From Thiobacillus denitrificans (GTDB taxonomy: Bacteria; Pseudomonadota; Gammaproteobacteria; Burkholderiales; Thiobacillaceae), in the NCBI GenBank assembly GCA_002343685.1, contig DDRS01000027.1, positions 62,001 through 126,000 on the forward strand: 64,000 nucleotides of DNA, in the 5' to 3' direction. The translations under genes were made by a program, and so were the position numbers. This document shows positions 1-11,800 of this stretch, one piece after another. Each line of letters opens with the position of its first letter. Position 1 is the first letter of the stretch. The notes under the pieces are model-generated. The model saw nothing but the letters and a program-made list of their open reading frames with translations, did no database searches and had not been told where the DNA came from.

Positions 1-1
1 T

Positions 2-997
2 ACCACCATCCCGGCTTCCATCGGCGGCAAGAAAGTCCTGATTCTGGATCGCGCCGCAGGCGGCTCCTTCTATGGCGTGGGTCCGGTTGCCCGTGCCCAG
101 GCCATCGATGCCATGAAGGTTGATGGCAGCTGTGCCAGCTCCGGCGACACTTTCCCCAGCCCCTCCTACTATTGCGGCGGTACCGAACTGCAGGTGTCCG
201 ACGCCGGTGTGTCCGACGTCGAGCCCGGCATGTTCCGCGGTCCCAACCTGCCCGCCGGCGAAACGGCCTTGAGCGCAGCCGAACTGGCGGTTCTGGATGT
301 GGCCAGCCAGAACGGCGTGGTCATGGGCATCGCCGTGACCAACAACTATCCCTATGCCACGATCAGCAAGGCAGCCGTCCAGTCCATCATGACGGGTACC
401 TACACCGACTGGAGCCAGGTGAATGCCAGCCTGTCCGGCCCCATCACCCTGGAGACCCGTGCGGCAGGATCCGGTACCAAGTCCGCAGCCAACGCCTTTT
501 TCCTGAATGCCCCTTGCTCAACTGCTGGTCTGGTGCCCTTTGGTGCTCAAGGTGATCCGGTCAACTTCTCCACCTACACCGTCGTTGAAAACGGCAGCAC
601 CGGCGGCGTCAAATCCGGTCTGAACAGCGTGTATGCCAAAGGTCAGATGGGTCTCGGTCTGGTCTCCCTGGAGAACACCCCGAGCGGCAGCGACAACTGG
701 AAGTTCGTTGCCATCGACGGCGTGGCGCCCACCATCGCCAATGCGGTGAGCGGCGACTACCAGTTCTTCGTCGAGCAATCGATGCAGTGGCGGAGCAGCA
801 CCAACGGCACCGCCGTGGGGGATGTTCTGAATACCTTCCGTACCGTGTCTTCCGATCCGGCCATTCTGTCGATCCTCCCTGGCGTGGCAGCCACGCCCTT
901 CAACTACGACCCGGCCTATGCCGCCATCACGCTGAAGGGTACGCGTGCTGCGGTATCCGGCCCGAACACCTGCCAGCCGCTGCAGCTGTTCTACTGA
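2..997 (+). CDS. PstS-like periplasmic substrate-binding protein (5' end outside the window)
   Basis: The reading frame is open from the first bases, so the N-terminus and any signal peptide are missing; a GTG at 77 is internal. The protein has the type II periplasmic binding fold of phosphate-binding proteins: a segment reading ETRAAGSGTKSAANAFF (around nt 450-505) corresponds to the SGT phosphate-loop region of PstS. Two cysteines (in NAPCS and near the C-terminus in NTCQP) could pair in the periplasm. A strong terminator follows, so it is a separate unit from the secretion genes. Its place beside a TPS system and PhoX suggests a role in phosphate or phosphoester capture, either as a transporter component or as an exported DING/LapA-like protein. 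No DINGGG motif is visible in what remains. The family call is fairly sure, the ligand is inferred. Confidence 0.75.
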   Translation, partial: TTIPASIGGKKVLILDRAAGGSFYGVGPVARAQAIDAMKVDGSCASSGDTFPSPSYYCGGTELQVSDAGVSDVEPGMFRGPNLPAGETALSAAELAVLDVASQNGVVMGIAVTNNYPYATISKAAVQSIMTGTYTDWSQVNASLSGPITLETRAAGSGTKSAANAFFLNAPCSTAGLVPFGAQGDPVNFSTYTVVENGSTGGVKSGLNSVYAKGQMGLGLVSLENTPSGSDNWKFVAIDGVAPTIANAVSGDYQFFVEQSMQWRSSTNGTAVGDVLNTFRTVSSDPAILSILPGVAATPFNYDPAYAAITLKGTRAAVSGPNTCQPLQLFY

Positions 998-1066
998 TCC
1001 GGGTTGACGTCCTGACCTGGAAAAGTGCTTCGAGGTGGGCGCAATGCCCATCTCGGATCACGGGAA

Positions 1067-1093
1067 GCGTCCACCGCAAGGTGGACGCTTTTT
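1067..1093 (+). terminator. Rho-independent terminator after the PstS-like gene
   Basis: A perfect 9-bp stem (GCGTCCACC / GGTGGACGC) with a GCAA tetraloop is followed by five T residues. It lies 70 bp after the stop codon and closes the PstS-like transcription unit. Confidence 0.9.
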
Positions 1094-1196
1094 GGCTTGC
1101 TTGAGTCTGATTTTTATTGGGTGTTGTCGATGCGGATGCGAGTCCTGAAAAGAGCTTCCGGAATCGAATGGCTGTTGATGAATTGGCTGTGACCAC

Positions 1197-2876
1197 ATGA
1201 ATGTCTGCAATGAACGGTCGAGAGACGTGACGAAACTGAATGAATCCAAGGGGATCGCCGACTGGATCCGCATGTGGATGAAGTGGCCGTGGGTTTGCCT
1301 GATGGTGTTCCTGGGCCTGTCGGCAGCACTGACCGCCAGCGCCGAGGAAGGCGTAGGGAAGACGCCAGCCGATGCTGTGCCTGCTACAGCGCAGGAAAAC
1401 CATTTCAATATTTTCGAGTACGCCGTGGAAGGCAATACCCTGTTATCGACTATCGCCATCGAACAGGCGGTGTACCCCTATCTTGGCGAGAACCGAACCA
1501 TTGCCGATGTGCAGTCCGCCCGGGAAAGCCTGGAACGGGCCTATCGGGATGGCGGGTACCCGACGGTGTTCGTGGATATTCCGGAACAGAAAGTGGATGG
1601 GAACACGGTGCGTCTCAGGGTGACCGAGGGCAGCGTGGAGCGCTTGCGGGTAAGCGGCGCGAAATATTACTCGTTGGGAGAGATCAAGGCGCACGTCCCT
1701 ACGCTGGCGGAGGGCAGCGTGCCGTATTTCCCCGATGTGCAGAAGCAGCTGGCCAGCCTGGCCGCGGCACGCGACCGGAAGGTGACGCCGGTGCTGCGAG
1801 CGGGCAGGACGCCCGGCAAGGTGGAAGTGGAGCTGAAGGTGGAGGATGAACTGCCCCTGCATGGCAGCCTGGAAGCCAACAACTACTACAGTGCCAATAC
1901 CGAACACGCCCGGGTCAATGGCATGTTGCGCTTTGACAATCTGTGGCAACGGGGCCATAGCGTTTCTCTCCAGTACCAGGCGACGCCGTCCAATCCCAAC
2001 CAGAGCAACGCATGGTCCGGCACGTATGTCATGCCCGGGTCAACGGGCAACACCTATGCGTTGTATGCCATCCGGTCCCGCAGCAATGTGAGCACGCTCG
2101 GCGACTATGGCGTGGTGGGCAACGGCGACATCATGGGTGCGCGTTGGATCCATTCCCTGCCGGGCAAGCCCGGCCTGTTTCACAGTTTGACCCTGGGAAT
2201 GGACTACAAGCATTCCCTGGAGAGCATCGTCGGCAGTACCGACCGTTTCAGCACGCCGGTGACGTATCTGCCTGTGGTCGCACAATACAGCGGGACATTC
2301 GCCGGTGAATCCGGCGTGACCCAGGTGGATCTGGGGGCGAATTTCTCATTACGCGGCCTGCGCGACAACGAAAGCGAATTCCAGCAACGGCGCTACAACG
2401 CCCGCTCCAATTATTTCTACTGGCGCGGCGACGCGATGCGGACCCAGAAGCTGGGCGCCGATTTCAGCCTGTATGGCCGGATGGATTTCCAGCTGGCCAG
2501 CGGGCCGCTTATCGGCAATGAACAATTCACCATCGGCGGCGCGCAGAACGTGCGTGGCTACCTGGAAGGCGAACGTCTGGGCGATAACGGCGTACGCGCC
2601 ACGCTGGAGTTGCGCAGCCCGCGCCTGGCGGTGGATATGAAGGATGTCGACCAGCTCTTCCTGCTCGCTTTCGTGGATGCCGGGAAGGTCTGGATCATCG
2701 ATCCCCTGCCTGGACAGATCGACCGTTTCGACCTGTCGAGCGTCGGGGTCGGTCTACGCCTGGCCGCCTGGAAATACTGGCATGTCAATGCGGATTTCGC
2801 GCTGCCTTTCCAGGATGGCGCCTACACCTCGGCCCGCCATGGGCGCTTCCATCTGAAGGCCAGTTATGAATTCTAA
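1197..2876 (+). CDS. Two-partner secretion transporter, TpsB/ShlB/FhaC family
   Basis: This is the outer-membrane pore that exports the partner exoprotein encoded directly downstream. A hydrophobic export signal lies at residues about 26-50, ending near ALTASA. POTRA-like repeats (about 65-230) follow, then a 16-stranded barrel whose hallmark loop motif GGAQNVRGY (about residue 447) is intact, as is the C-terminal aromatic strand ending in YEF. The length (559) is usual for the family. The start is uncertain: ATG 1197 has no ribosome site, and GTG 1227 or ATG 1272 (just before the signal peptide) are alternatives. The stop overlaps the tpsA start by 11 nt, so the pair is translationally coupled. 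The closest functional analogue by context is PdtB of Pseudomonas aeruginosa. Confidence 0.9.
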   Translation: MNVCNERSRDVTKLNESKGIADWIRMWMKWPWVCLMVFLGLSAALTASAEEGVGKTPADAVPATAQENHFNIFEYAVEGNTLLSTIAIEQAVYPYLGENRTIADVQSARESLERAYRDGGYPTVFVDIPEQKVDGNTVRLRVTEGSVERLRVSGAKYYSLGEIKAHVPTLAEGSVPYFPDVQKQLASLAAARDRKVTPVLRAGRTPGKVEVELKVEDELPLHGSLEANNYYSANTEHARVNGMLRFDNLWQRGHSVSLQYQATPSNPNQSNAWSGTYVMPGSTGNTYALYAIRSRSNVSTLGDYGVVGNGDIMGARWIHSLPGKPGLFHSLTLGMDYKHSLESIVGSTDRFSTPVTYLPVVAQYSGTFAGESGVTQVDLGANFSLRGLRDNESEFQQRRYNARSNYFYWRGDAMRTQKLGADFSLYGRMDFQLASGPLIGNEQFTIGGAQNVRGYLEGERLGDNGVRATLELRSPRLAVDMKDVDQLFLLAFVDAGKVWIIDPLPGQIDRFDLSSVGVGLRLAAWKYWHVNADFALPFQDGAYTSARHGRFHLKASYEF

Positions 2877-5800
2877 GCAGAGAACGCCGTTGCATCGTTT
2901 CGCCGCCTACGGAATGTCGGTGTGGGTCGGCATCGTCCCCCCTCTGGTACAGGCGGCGGGGACGCTACCTGTACCTTGCGCCGGAGGGACGTGCGGTACC
3001 AATCCCAACCCGACGCCTTGGATTGGTCAAGGCAGCGGTAGCCTGTCCGTGACGCCGGACGGCAGCCATATGGTCATCCAGCAGAACACCGGCAAGGCCA
3101 TCTTCAACTGGGCAGGCTTCAACATCGGGGCTGGGAACAGCGTGCAGTTCGTCCAGCCGAATGCGGCAGCCAGTTCTTTGAACCGGATCTGGGATGCGAA
3201 TCCCACCACGATACAAGGACAGTTGAGCGCCAATGGCCAGATATTCCTGCTGAACCAGAACGGTATTCTGTTCGCGGCCGGCGCCCAGGTGGACACGCGT
3301 TCATTGGTCGCATCCAGCCTGGACATCAATGACAATGTCTATCTCAACGGCCTCATCGCCAACCTGAACAGCAATCCCCAATTCGCGCCCTTTAGCGGGG
3401 CGACCGTCGCTGGTTTCGTACGGGTGGAAGCGGGCGCCACGCTCACCACCGGTAGTGGCGGCAGTGTCATGCTGTTCGCACCCACGGTGGAAAACAACGG
3501 CTTGATCCATACGCCAGACGGCCAGATACTGCTGGCGGCAGGTTCGAAGGTTTACCTGGCTCCTTCGGGGGATGCCAATCTGCGCGGTCTGCTGGTGGCC
3601 GTGGACAACCCGGGTACCGGCGCGGCGGCGCCAGGAACGAGCACGGCGAGCAACCTGGACCTGGGCCAGCTGATCGCCGAGCGGGGCAACGTCACCCTGG
3701 CAGGCCTGGCGGTGAACCAGAAGGGACGGATCACCGCCACGACGTCGGTCAGCGCCAACGGTTCCGTGTATCTCATGGCGGGCGATACGGCACAGTTCAA
3801 TGCCTCGTTGTCCAATCCCTATCCTGTCACCCGAGGCGGCACGCTGGTGCTGGGTGCAAAGAGTGTGACCGAGGTATTGCCGGACGACGACGATACGCAA
3901 ACCATCGTCGACAGCGCCAACATGAACGTCTCGAAGGTGAATGCACTGGCACAGAATATCGTCATGGAGGGCGATGGCACGTCCGGCGCCCTGATCCGCG
4001 CGCCCGGTGGCGACGTGACGCTTTCGGCACGCAGACTGGACGGCACCAGCACAGGCATTGGCGATTACACCAGCACGGCGCTTCCCGACAATCTCAAGTC
4101 GTACCCAAATCCTCCCACGAACACCGCCGCCAAGACCGGTACCCGAATCGAGATGCAAGCGGGCAGTCGTATCGACGTGTCCGGCATGAGCGATGTGGAA
4201 CTGGCCATGGAGCGCAACGTACTGCAGGTCCAGTTGCGCGGTGACGAGTTGAAGGATGCGCCCTTGCAACGGGATGGTTTCCTGCGCGGCAAGACTGTGG
4301 CGGTTGACATTCGCGATCTGGATGAGAACGGCCGGATTCCGCTGGCCGATCTCTCCGGTTATAAAAACCAGATCGCCCGCACCGCGAAGGAGCGCCTCAC
4401 GGCCGGCGGTAACGTCAAGCTTCAGTCCGAAGGGGACGTCGTCATCCGGGCCGGAGCCAGCATCGATGTCAGCGGCGGTTCCGTTCGCTACCGGGACGGG
4501 TATGTCTACACCAGCCAGCTGGTCACCCAGAGCGGTAAGACGTACGACATCAGCGAGGCACCGGTCGACGAAGTCTACGTGGGGTTCGCCAACGAAAAAC
4601 TGATCAGCGGCGACAAGTGGCTGGACGACCAAAGCATCAAGGCCATGGGCAAGTTTGAAGCCGGTTATGTGGAGGGCAAGGATGCGGGGACGGTCCAGAT
4701 CGTGGCCCATGACCTGAGCCTGCCGGCGGGTGTACTGCATGGCGCCACGACGACCGGCCCCTATCAGCGGGATGACGCCAGCCGCCCCCGGGGCGGTCAG
4801 CTGATTCTGGGCGATACCAGCTATCAGGTGGCGCTCGACGGCCAGAAAGAATACGACTTCAAGCTGCCGGGCATTACTTTCTATTCCGGCGGCACGCCGG
4901 GTACGGACGGGAACGTCTGGATTTCCACGGATCTGTTCGACGCGGGTTTCGATCGCCTGGCGGTCTACAGCAATGGCACGATTACCGTGCCTGCCGGCAC
5001 GACCCTGGCGACGCAGTCCGGCGGCAGCCTGTATCTCGGCAGCACCAAACGCATCGACGTGCAGGGTAACCTCATCACGCCAGGGGGAGCCATTACGCTC
5101 AAGACCTTCCAGCCTTTCAGCGGTCTGGATGGGGATGTCACGTTGGGTGCCCATACGCTGATTTCGGCAGCCGGGACCTGGACCAATGACTCCCTGCCGG
5201 ATGCCGACCGGTCTGCGGCGTCTCAGGCAGATGCCGGCTCCATTTCCATCGAAGGTTATGGCGATCTCGATCTGGCGACGGGAAGCGTGCTCGACGTCAG
5301 CGGCGGTGCCTGGGTGAAACAGGATGGTTCGGTGGAAAAAGGAAATGCCGGCAGCATCAGTCTGGCGGTCAAATCCCTCGACGCATCCCAGACGGCATCC
5401 AACCGGATCACGCTGGGCAGCGAGTTGCGCGGTTATGCCATGGGCAAAGGCGGTTCCTTGAAGATCCGCGCCGCCAAGGCGTTGATCGGCAACAGCGGGA
5501 CGCCGTTGCCCGCCGGGTGGGGAGGGGAAACGCTGGTCCTGGATTCCGGCATCTTTACTCGGGGTGGGTTCACGGATTACAGCGTCGAGGGATATGACGC
5601 GCTGACCGTCGCCGCCAACACGATCATCCGGCCCGATTACGCAGGATGGCAGTTGAAGAATTCGGCGCTGGCCCAATCCTCTGGCAGCAACATGAAGGAT
5701 CTGGCCAATGAGGTCGTATTGCCCTGGCAGTTGCGCGCACCCATGAGACTTGCCTTGAAGAGCGGCAATAACTTTGCCAGCTCGGGCGGGGTGCAGTTCG

Positions 5801-8800
5801 GTCAGCTTGTCGTGGGTACAGGGGCCGTCATCGACGTCGGCCCGCAGGGAAGTATCGATCTGAGCGCGGGCAACCTGCTGACGGTCGACGGCAGTCTGAC
5901 TGCCGCAGCGGGGTCCATCTCGCTGGCCCTTGCCCAGGTAGGGGACTGGTATCGGGACAATCGCGCCATCTGGGTGGGAAGCCATGCTCGCCTGGATGTA
6001 TCGGGTATCGCCAAGCAGCTTCCGAGCACGACGGGCCTGCGGGAAGGCGAGGTGCTCCAGGGCGGCACCATCAGCCTGTCCGCGGGTACGGGAACGCTGG
6101 ATGGCAAGAATTACACGGGCGCGGGTAATGTGGTGATCCAGGCGCGGACGGACGGCCAGGCGACCTTGGACGTGTCGGGTGCCAAGGCGACGCTGGACCT
6201 GGTCACAGGGGCGGGCAATGCCGCGACCGTGAAGGCCACGGAAGTGGCGAGCGACGCCGGCAGCGTGGTCATCACGGCCACGGAAGGCATCCTGCTCGAT
6301 GACGGAGTCATGGTAGGCAAGTCAGGCGGTGCCGGCGCGGCGGGCGGGCGCTTTAGTGCCGCAATCTGGAAGGACCGGAGTGCCGGCACGCCCGGTAGGG
6401 GCTATCCGACCCTTTATGGAGATCGCCAAATGATCCTGTCGCAGACCGGTGATCATGTACCGGCCGGTTTGACGCCGGGAACCTCCATCGATCATGCGGT
6501 GTATGGCGGCAAGGCCTATATCCCCGTGGGTGGGCTGGTCAGCGGCGGCTTCGATAGCGTCGCCTTCAAGAGCGAGAACCAGATTGCCTTCAACGGCCCG
6601 GTCAATCTCGGCGTGAAGCGGCAGATCGTCCTGGACGCGCCGGTGCTGATGGGAGGCGCCGGGGATGTGAGTCTGAGTGCGGCCTACATACGCGCGGGCA
6701 ATCTGGATTCCCTGTTCCAGACGAATGTCCCGACTGCCTCGGGCGGAACGGCACATCTCGATGTGGCGGCCAAGATGCTGGATCTGGAGGGGAACTTCGC
6801 CCTGCAAGGTTTCCAGTCTGCCGCATTCGGGGCCGACCAGGATATTCGCTTCAATGCAGTGGCCGTCAGCGGGAGTCCAACCTATACCGGCAGTCTGAGT
6901 GCGGCCGGCAATCTGGTCTTCAAGAGTGCGCAAGCCTACCCCACGACGCTTTCCACATTCAGGGTGAGCACGCCAGCGGATGTGACCTTCACCGGCAACG
7001 GCCATGCTGCACCGCTCCCCTTGTCGGCGGGAGGACGCCTGAGCGTGAATGCAGCCAATATCTTCCAGAATGGCGTGCTGCGCGCGCCGCTGGGGAGCCT
7101 TTACCTGACGGCCGGCAACACAATCCGGCTGGGCGACGGCAGTTTGACTTCCGTATCGGCGGCGGGCGCCTTGCTGCCCTTGGGGCAGACCACGAGCGAC
7201 GGCAGCGAATGGGTGTATCAGCTCGATAACTACACGCTGATTCTGGATGCGCCACCGGAAAAGTCCATTCGCCTGGATGCGCCTGACATCCAGGTTCGTG
7301 CCACGGCTGGCCTCGATCTCAGCGGCGGCGGCGATCTCTATGCCTACGAGTTCCTGCCGGGGCCAGGCGGTTCCCGCGATATCCTGGCCGAGCCGGGCGT
7401 GTATGCCGTGATTCCCGGCTATGGCGCCGGCTATGCACCACGGGACATACAAAATTCGGATAGCACGCTGCAAGCGGGCGCGAGCGTCTATCTCAGCGGC
7501 GGCGGGGGATTGAATGCCGGAGTGTATACCCTGCTTCCCGCCCACTATGCGCTGATGCCGGGTGCCTATCTGGTCAAGGCCGTTTCCGGATATCAGGATA
7601 TGTTGCCGCACCAGAACCGGGCGCTGGCGGATGGCGCCGCACTGGTGGCGGGCCGTGCCTTGGTGAACGGGACCGATATCGCCGCCGGCCGCAGTCAGGG
7701 GTATCTCGTGGCGTCCGGCGACGTGGTGCGCACGTATTCCAGCTTCATCGAGAGTCATGCCAATACCTTCTTCACCCAGGCTGCCCAGGCTACCGGCGAT
7801 ACCCGGCCGCGGCTGCCGGAAGACGCGGGCCTGCTATCGTTGAGGGCAACCCAGCTGACCATGAATGCCGCGCCCCGATTCGATGTGGGCGCGGGCGGGC
7901 GAGGCGGCATGCTGGATATCGCATCCAGCGCCATTGCCATCGTCGATGATGTTTCAGGTGTTCCCAACGGTTATCTGGGCTTGTCCGCTGAGATGTTGAA
8001 TAGCTTCAATGTCGAAAGCCTGCTGATCGGCGGCACCCGTTCCGTGTCTGCATCCGGCTACGACATCGATGTGAATGCGGCCGACGTGCGCCTGCTCAAC
8101 AGCGCAGACCATGCCTTGAAGGCGGGCGAAGTCATGCTCGCTTCCCGTGACGCCTTGACCCTGGGCTCAGGGATGGGCGATGGCCGTGGCGGCTATATCG
8201 AGAGCCAGGGTGAGTTGACGGGCGCGCCGGATGAAATCACCTTGAATGGCGACGGTGCGTTCCTGCGCGTTGCCCAGAGCAGCCTGCCTATCCTGTCCCG
8301 TGGCGCCACGGCTGGTTCGGCCGGAACGCTCACCCTGCACGAAAAGGCGGAACTGACGGGTGATTCCATTTTGCTGGATGCCACCCGGGATAACCTGATC
8401 GCCGGTACGGCTGTCTTCAACAGTCCAGCGATCAGTGTGGCCAGCAGCCGGGTCAGTTTCGGTGCCGTGCCGGCCGGCCAGGACGGTTTGAAGGTCACGC
8501 CCGGCCTGTTGGCCCAACTTCGGCAAGCCAGGGATCTGCGTCTGCGTACCTATAGCACCATGGATTTCTATGATGGGGCCAGCGTGGACCTGACCGACGG
8601 CGCCACGGCGCCGGCCGGCCTGACCTTGGATGCGCCGGCGCTGGTCGTCCATACGGGCGAGGATGTGGTGTTCCAGGCCAATAGTCTTGTCCTGGGCAAT
8701 ACGTCCGGATCGTATTCGGGCAGCGCGGCCCCGATGTCGGGCAGTCTGAGCTTGCGGGCCGAGCGTTATGTGGATGCGGCAGGCACCGTGGCAAAGGGGA

Positions 8801-11800
8801 CGGGGCGTATCACCCTGGGCGACGGCCAGGTTGCCTTGTGGGGCGGTCGTGCCTATACCCTGGCTGCCAGCGACGAAATCATGACGAGCGGGAAGGGGCA
8901 GATGGATGCCTCGGGCGCCCTGACGCTGGAAACGCCTCATCTGGTCGCGGACACCGGTACGGTTTATGACATCCAGAGCAATGCCGCCCTGAATGTGGTC
9001 CGATCGGCCACGCCGAATCCGGCCGCGCTAGCCGATACGCTGGGGGGACGTTTGGGTTTGAAGGGCGACACGGTTTATGTGGACACTCAAATCGACGCAT
9101 TGGCCGGCCATATCGATATCGAGGCGACAGGTGGGGCGGCCGGGGCCGACAATCTGGTACTGGCGAATGGCGCGCAAGTGAATGCCGTGGGGTATGCCAA
9201 AGCCTTTGGAACCGAGACGGCTTACGCCGACGGCGGGCAGATCGAACTGCGCGCGTCCCACGGCAATGTGGCGCTCGATAACGGTGCCCGTGTGAGTGTG
9301 GCGGGCGCAGGCGAAGGCGATGCCGGTAGTCTGACCATTCGAGCCATCAACGGAACGGCAAAACTGGATGGCGATCTGGATGGTGGCGCGGATACGGCCC
9401 ATGGCGCCGTGGGTGGGCGGTTCGCGCTGGATCTGGCGGGCCTGGGTGACTTTTCCGGCCTGCTGTCCAAACTGGGTGCCGGCAAGTTTTCCGAATCCGT
9501 GAGTGTGCGACTGCGTGGGAGCGGCACTGCGGGCAGTATCGCCATGGCCGCTGGTGATGTGCTGACTTCCCATGATGTCTTGCTGGTTTCCGACCAGGGC
9601 GATATCCGCCTGGCGGGAGTCATCGACAGCACCGGTGCCCGAGGCGGAAACGTGCAGGCCTATGCAGCGGGCGACGTCGCCCTGTTGTCCGGTGCGCAAT
9701 TGAACGCCTACGCCACGCGTTCCGAGGCCCAGTATGCCGGCAGCAGCGGCGACGGCGGCAAGGTGACGCTAGGCACTGTGGGCGGTCATATCGACATCCA
9801 ATCCGGCAGCGCCCTCGACGTTTCCGCTCACGGCAGCTACGCGGAAGGCGGCAGTGTGGTCTTGCGGGCGCCGCGCAACAGCGCCGGAACGGATATGGCG
9901 ATCGCCCATCTGGATGGCGCCATCGTTGGCGTGGACGAAGTCGTGGCCGAAGGCTTCAAGTCTTATGCTCAGAACAGCTTGGGCGCCAGCGATATTGCGG
10001 TGAATAGCGCCATCTACAACGATGCCAATGCCTTCATGGCCAATGCTGCAGCGATCGCTGCTCGCCTCGGCAAGACCAGCGATCCGGCGTTCCATGTGCG
10101 GCCGGGCGTGGAGATGGATAGCGCTGGCGACCTGACGCTGAATGGCGACCTGGGACTGCAGGCACTGCATGTTGCGGGTGAGTCGGGTGTGTTGACCTTG
10201 CGCGCCGCGGGCGACCTCATCCTGAACGGCAGCATCAGCGATGGATTCAACGGGACCGCCGCCAGCGCCACCCAGAATAGTGGCGACAGCTGGTCGTATC
10301 GTTTGGCCTCTGGGGCCGATGCCGGCAGCAGTAATCCGCTGGCGGTGCGCGACAAAACGGATCTGGCCGGGAAAGGCAACTTCACCCTGGCCGCGGGCAA
10401 GATGGTACGGACCGGTACGGGCGATATCGACATCGCCGTCGGCGGCGATCTGACGCTCAAGTCGACTTCAGCTACCCAGGTGGCGGTGATTTACACGGCA
10501 GGCGTGCCGGGAGACACGACGGGATATGCCATTCCGTCCGGTACGCCCAAGGCGGTTTTCCCTGATCGCGGCGGCGATCTCGCCATCCAGGTCGGTGGCG
10601 ATGTCACGGCTGAAGTCAGCGGCACATCCAACAAGAATCAGCAGCAACTGATCACCGATTGGCTGGCACGCAAGGTGAATGCCGGCTCCACCTTCTGGTG
10701 GCCTGATTTCTCGGCCTTCAGACAGGGGGTCGGCGCCCTGGGCGGCGGTAATGTACAGATTGCCGCTGGCGGCGACATTGTCAATCTGGGCGCGGTCGTT
10801 CCCGTCAGCGGCAAGACCAACACGACCTCCGGTGGAATGGATGTTCGCGGCGGGGGGGACCTGACGGTCGTTGCCGGTGGCGACATCCGGGGCGGCGTGT
10901 TCCAGGTGGGCAGCGGCCAGGGCCGGATTCAGTCCGGCGGGGCGATCCGCGAAGGGCGTACGGTCAGTGGCGTGCCGATCTACCCCTATCTGGCGCTGGA
11001 GCAGGGCGGGTACGACGTGTCGGCGCACGGCAATGTGACGATTGCTTCGGTCTTCGATCCGACGGCGCTTTACCGCACTGGCTTCAGCGGTACGCCGTAT
11101 TTTTACGATTACGCACCGGGCAGCAAGGTCGGTGTGCAATCCCTGGTTGGTGACGTCAGGTTCGACAACAACAACAGCAACCTCACGTTACTGAAGAATG
11201 CCTTCTTCCCCACTTTTACGGCAGGCGGCGTTACGGCCTTGTCCGGCTATCCGGGTCAAGTGGAGGCCGCGGCCCTGTCGGGCGGTATCGCCATCGCCAA
11301 TAACATGGTTCTGTTTCCGGATGCACAGGGCAATCTTCAGCTTCTGGCCCAAAAAGGGATCACGCTGGAGCAGGGTAGCGAAGTGTATCTGAGCGATTTC
11401 GATCCGGCCCTGATTCCCGGTGCCCTGAATGCCGGTACTAGCACCGTCGGGTTGGACCAATACCAGCAATTCAGCGCCAGCATTTCCAAGCATGCCAGTC
11501 CGCTACTGCATGGTGCCGATACCCGTTCGGCCTACCTCTATTCGCTCATGGGCGATGTGGATCTGGCAGGCTATTTCGTGTCGACCAGGCAGACGAGCAT
11601 CGATGCGGGCCGGGATATTGTCTTCCGTTCCATCGCCTATGTGCAGAACAATGCAGACGACAACCTGAGCAGTTTCCGGGCCGGGCGGGACATCGTGTCG
11701 CCTTCGGTACGCAACGTCACCAACGGCCTGGCCAGCAACAATGCCGAGTTGCAGGTCGGCGGCCCTGGCTACGGCGAGTTTTTCGCGGGGAGAAACATCG

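Noticed and set aside
1170..1196. CTGTTGA and CTGTGAC half-sites as a Pho box before tpsB
   Set aside because: The two copies are 15 bp apart rather than 11, and the second is poor; not enough to claim PhoB control of tpsB.
3301..5985. 894-codon minus-strand open frame inside tpsA
   Set aside because: Long antisense frames are common in G+C-rich genes; the translation is low-complexity and matches no family, while the sense frame is a clear FHA-type protein.
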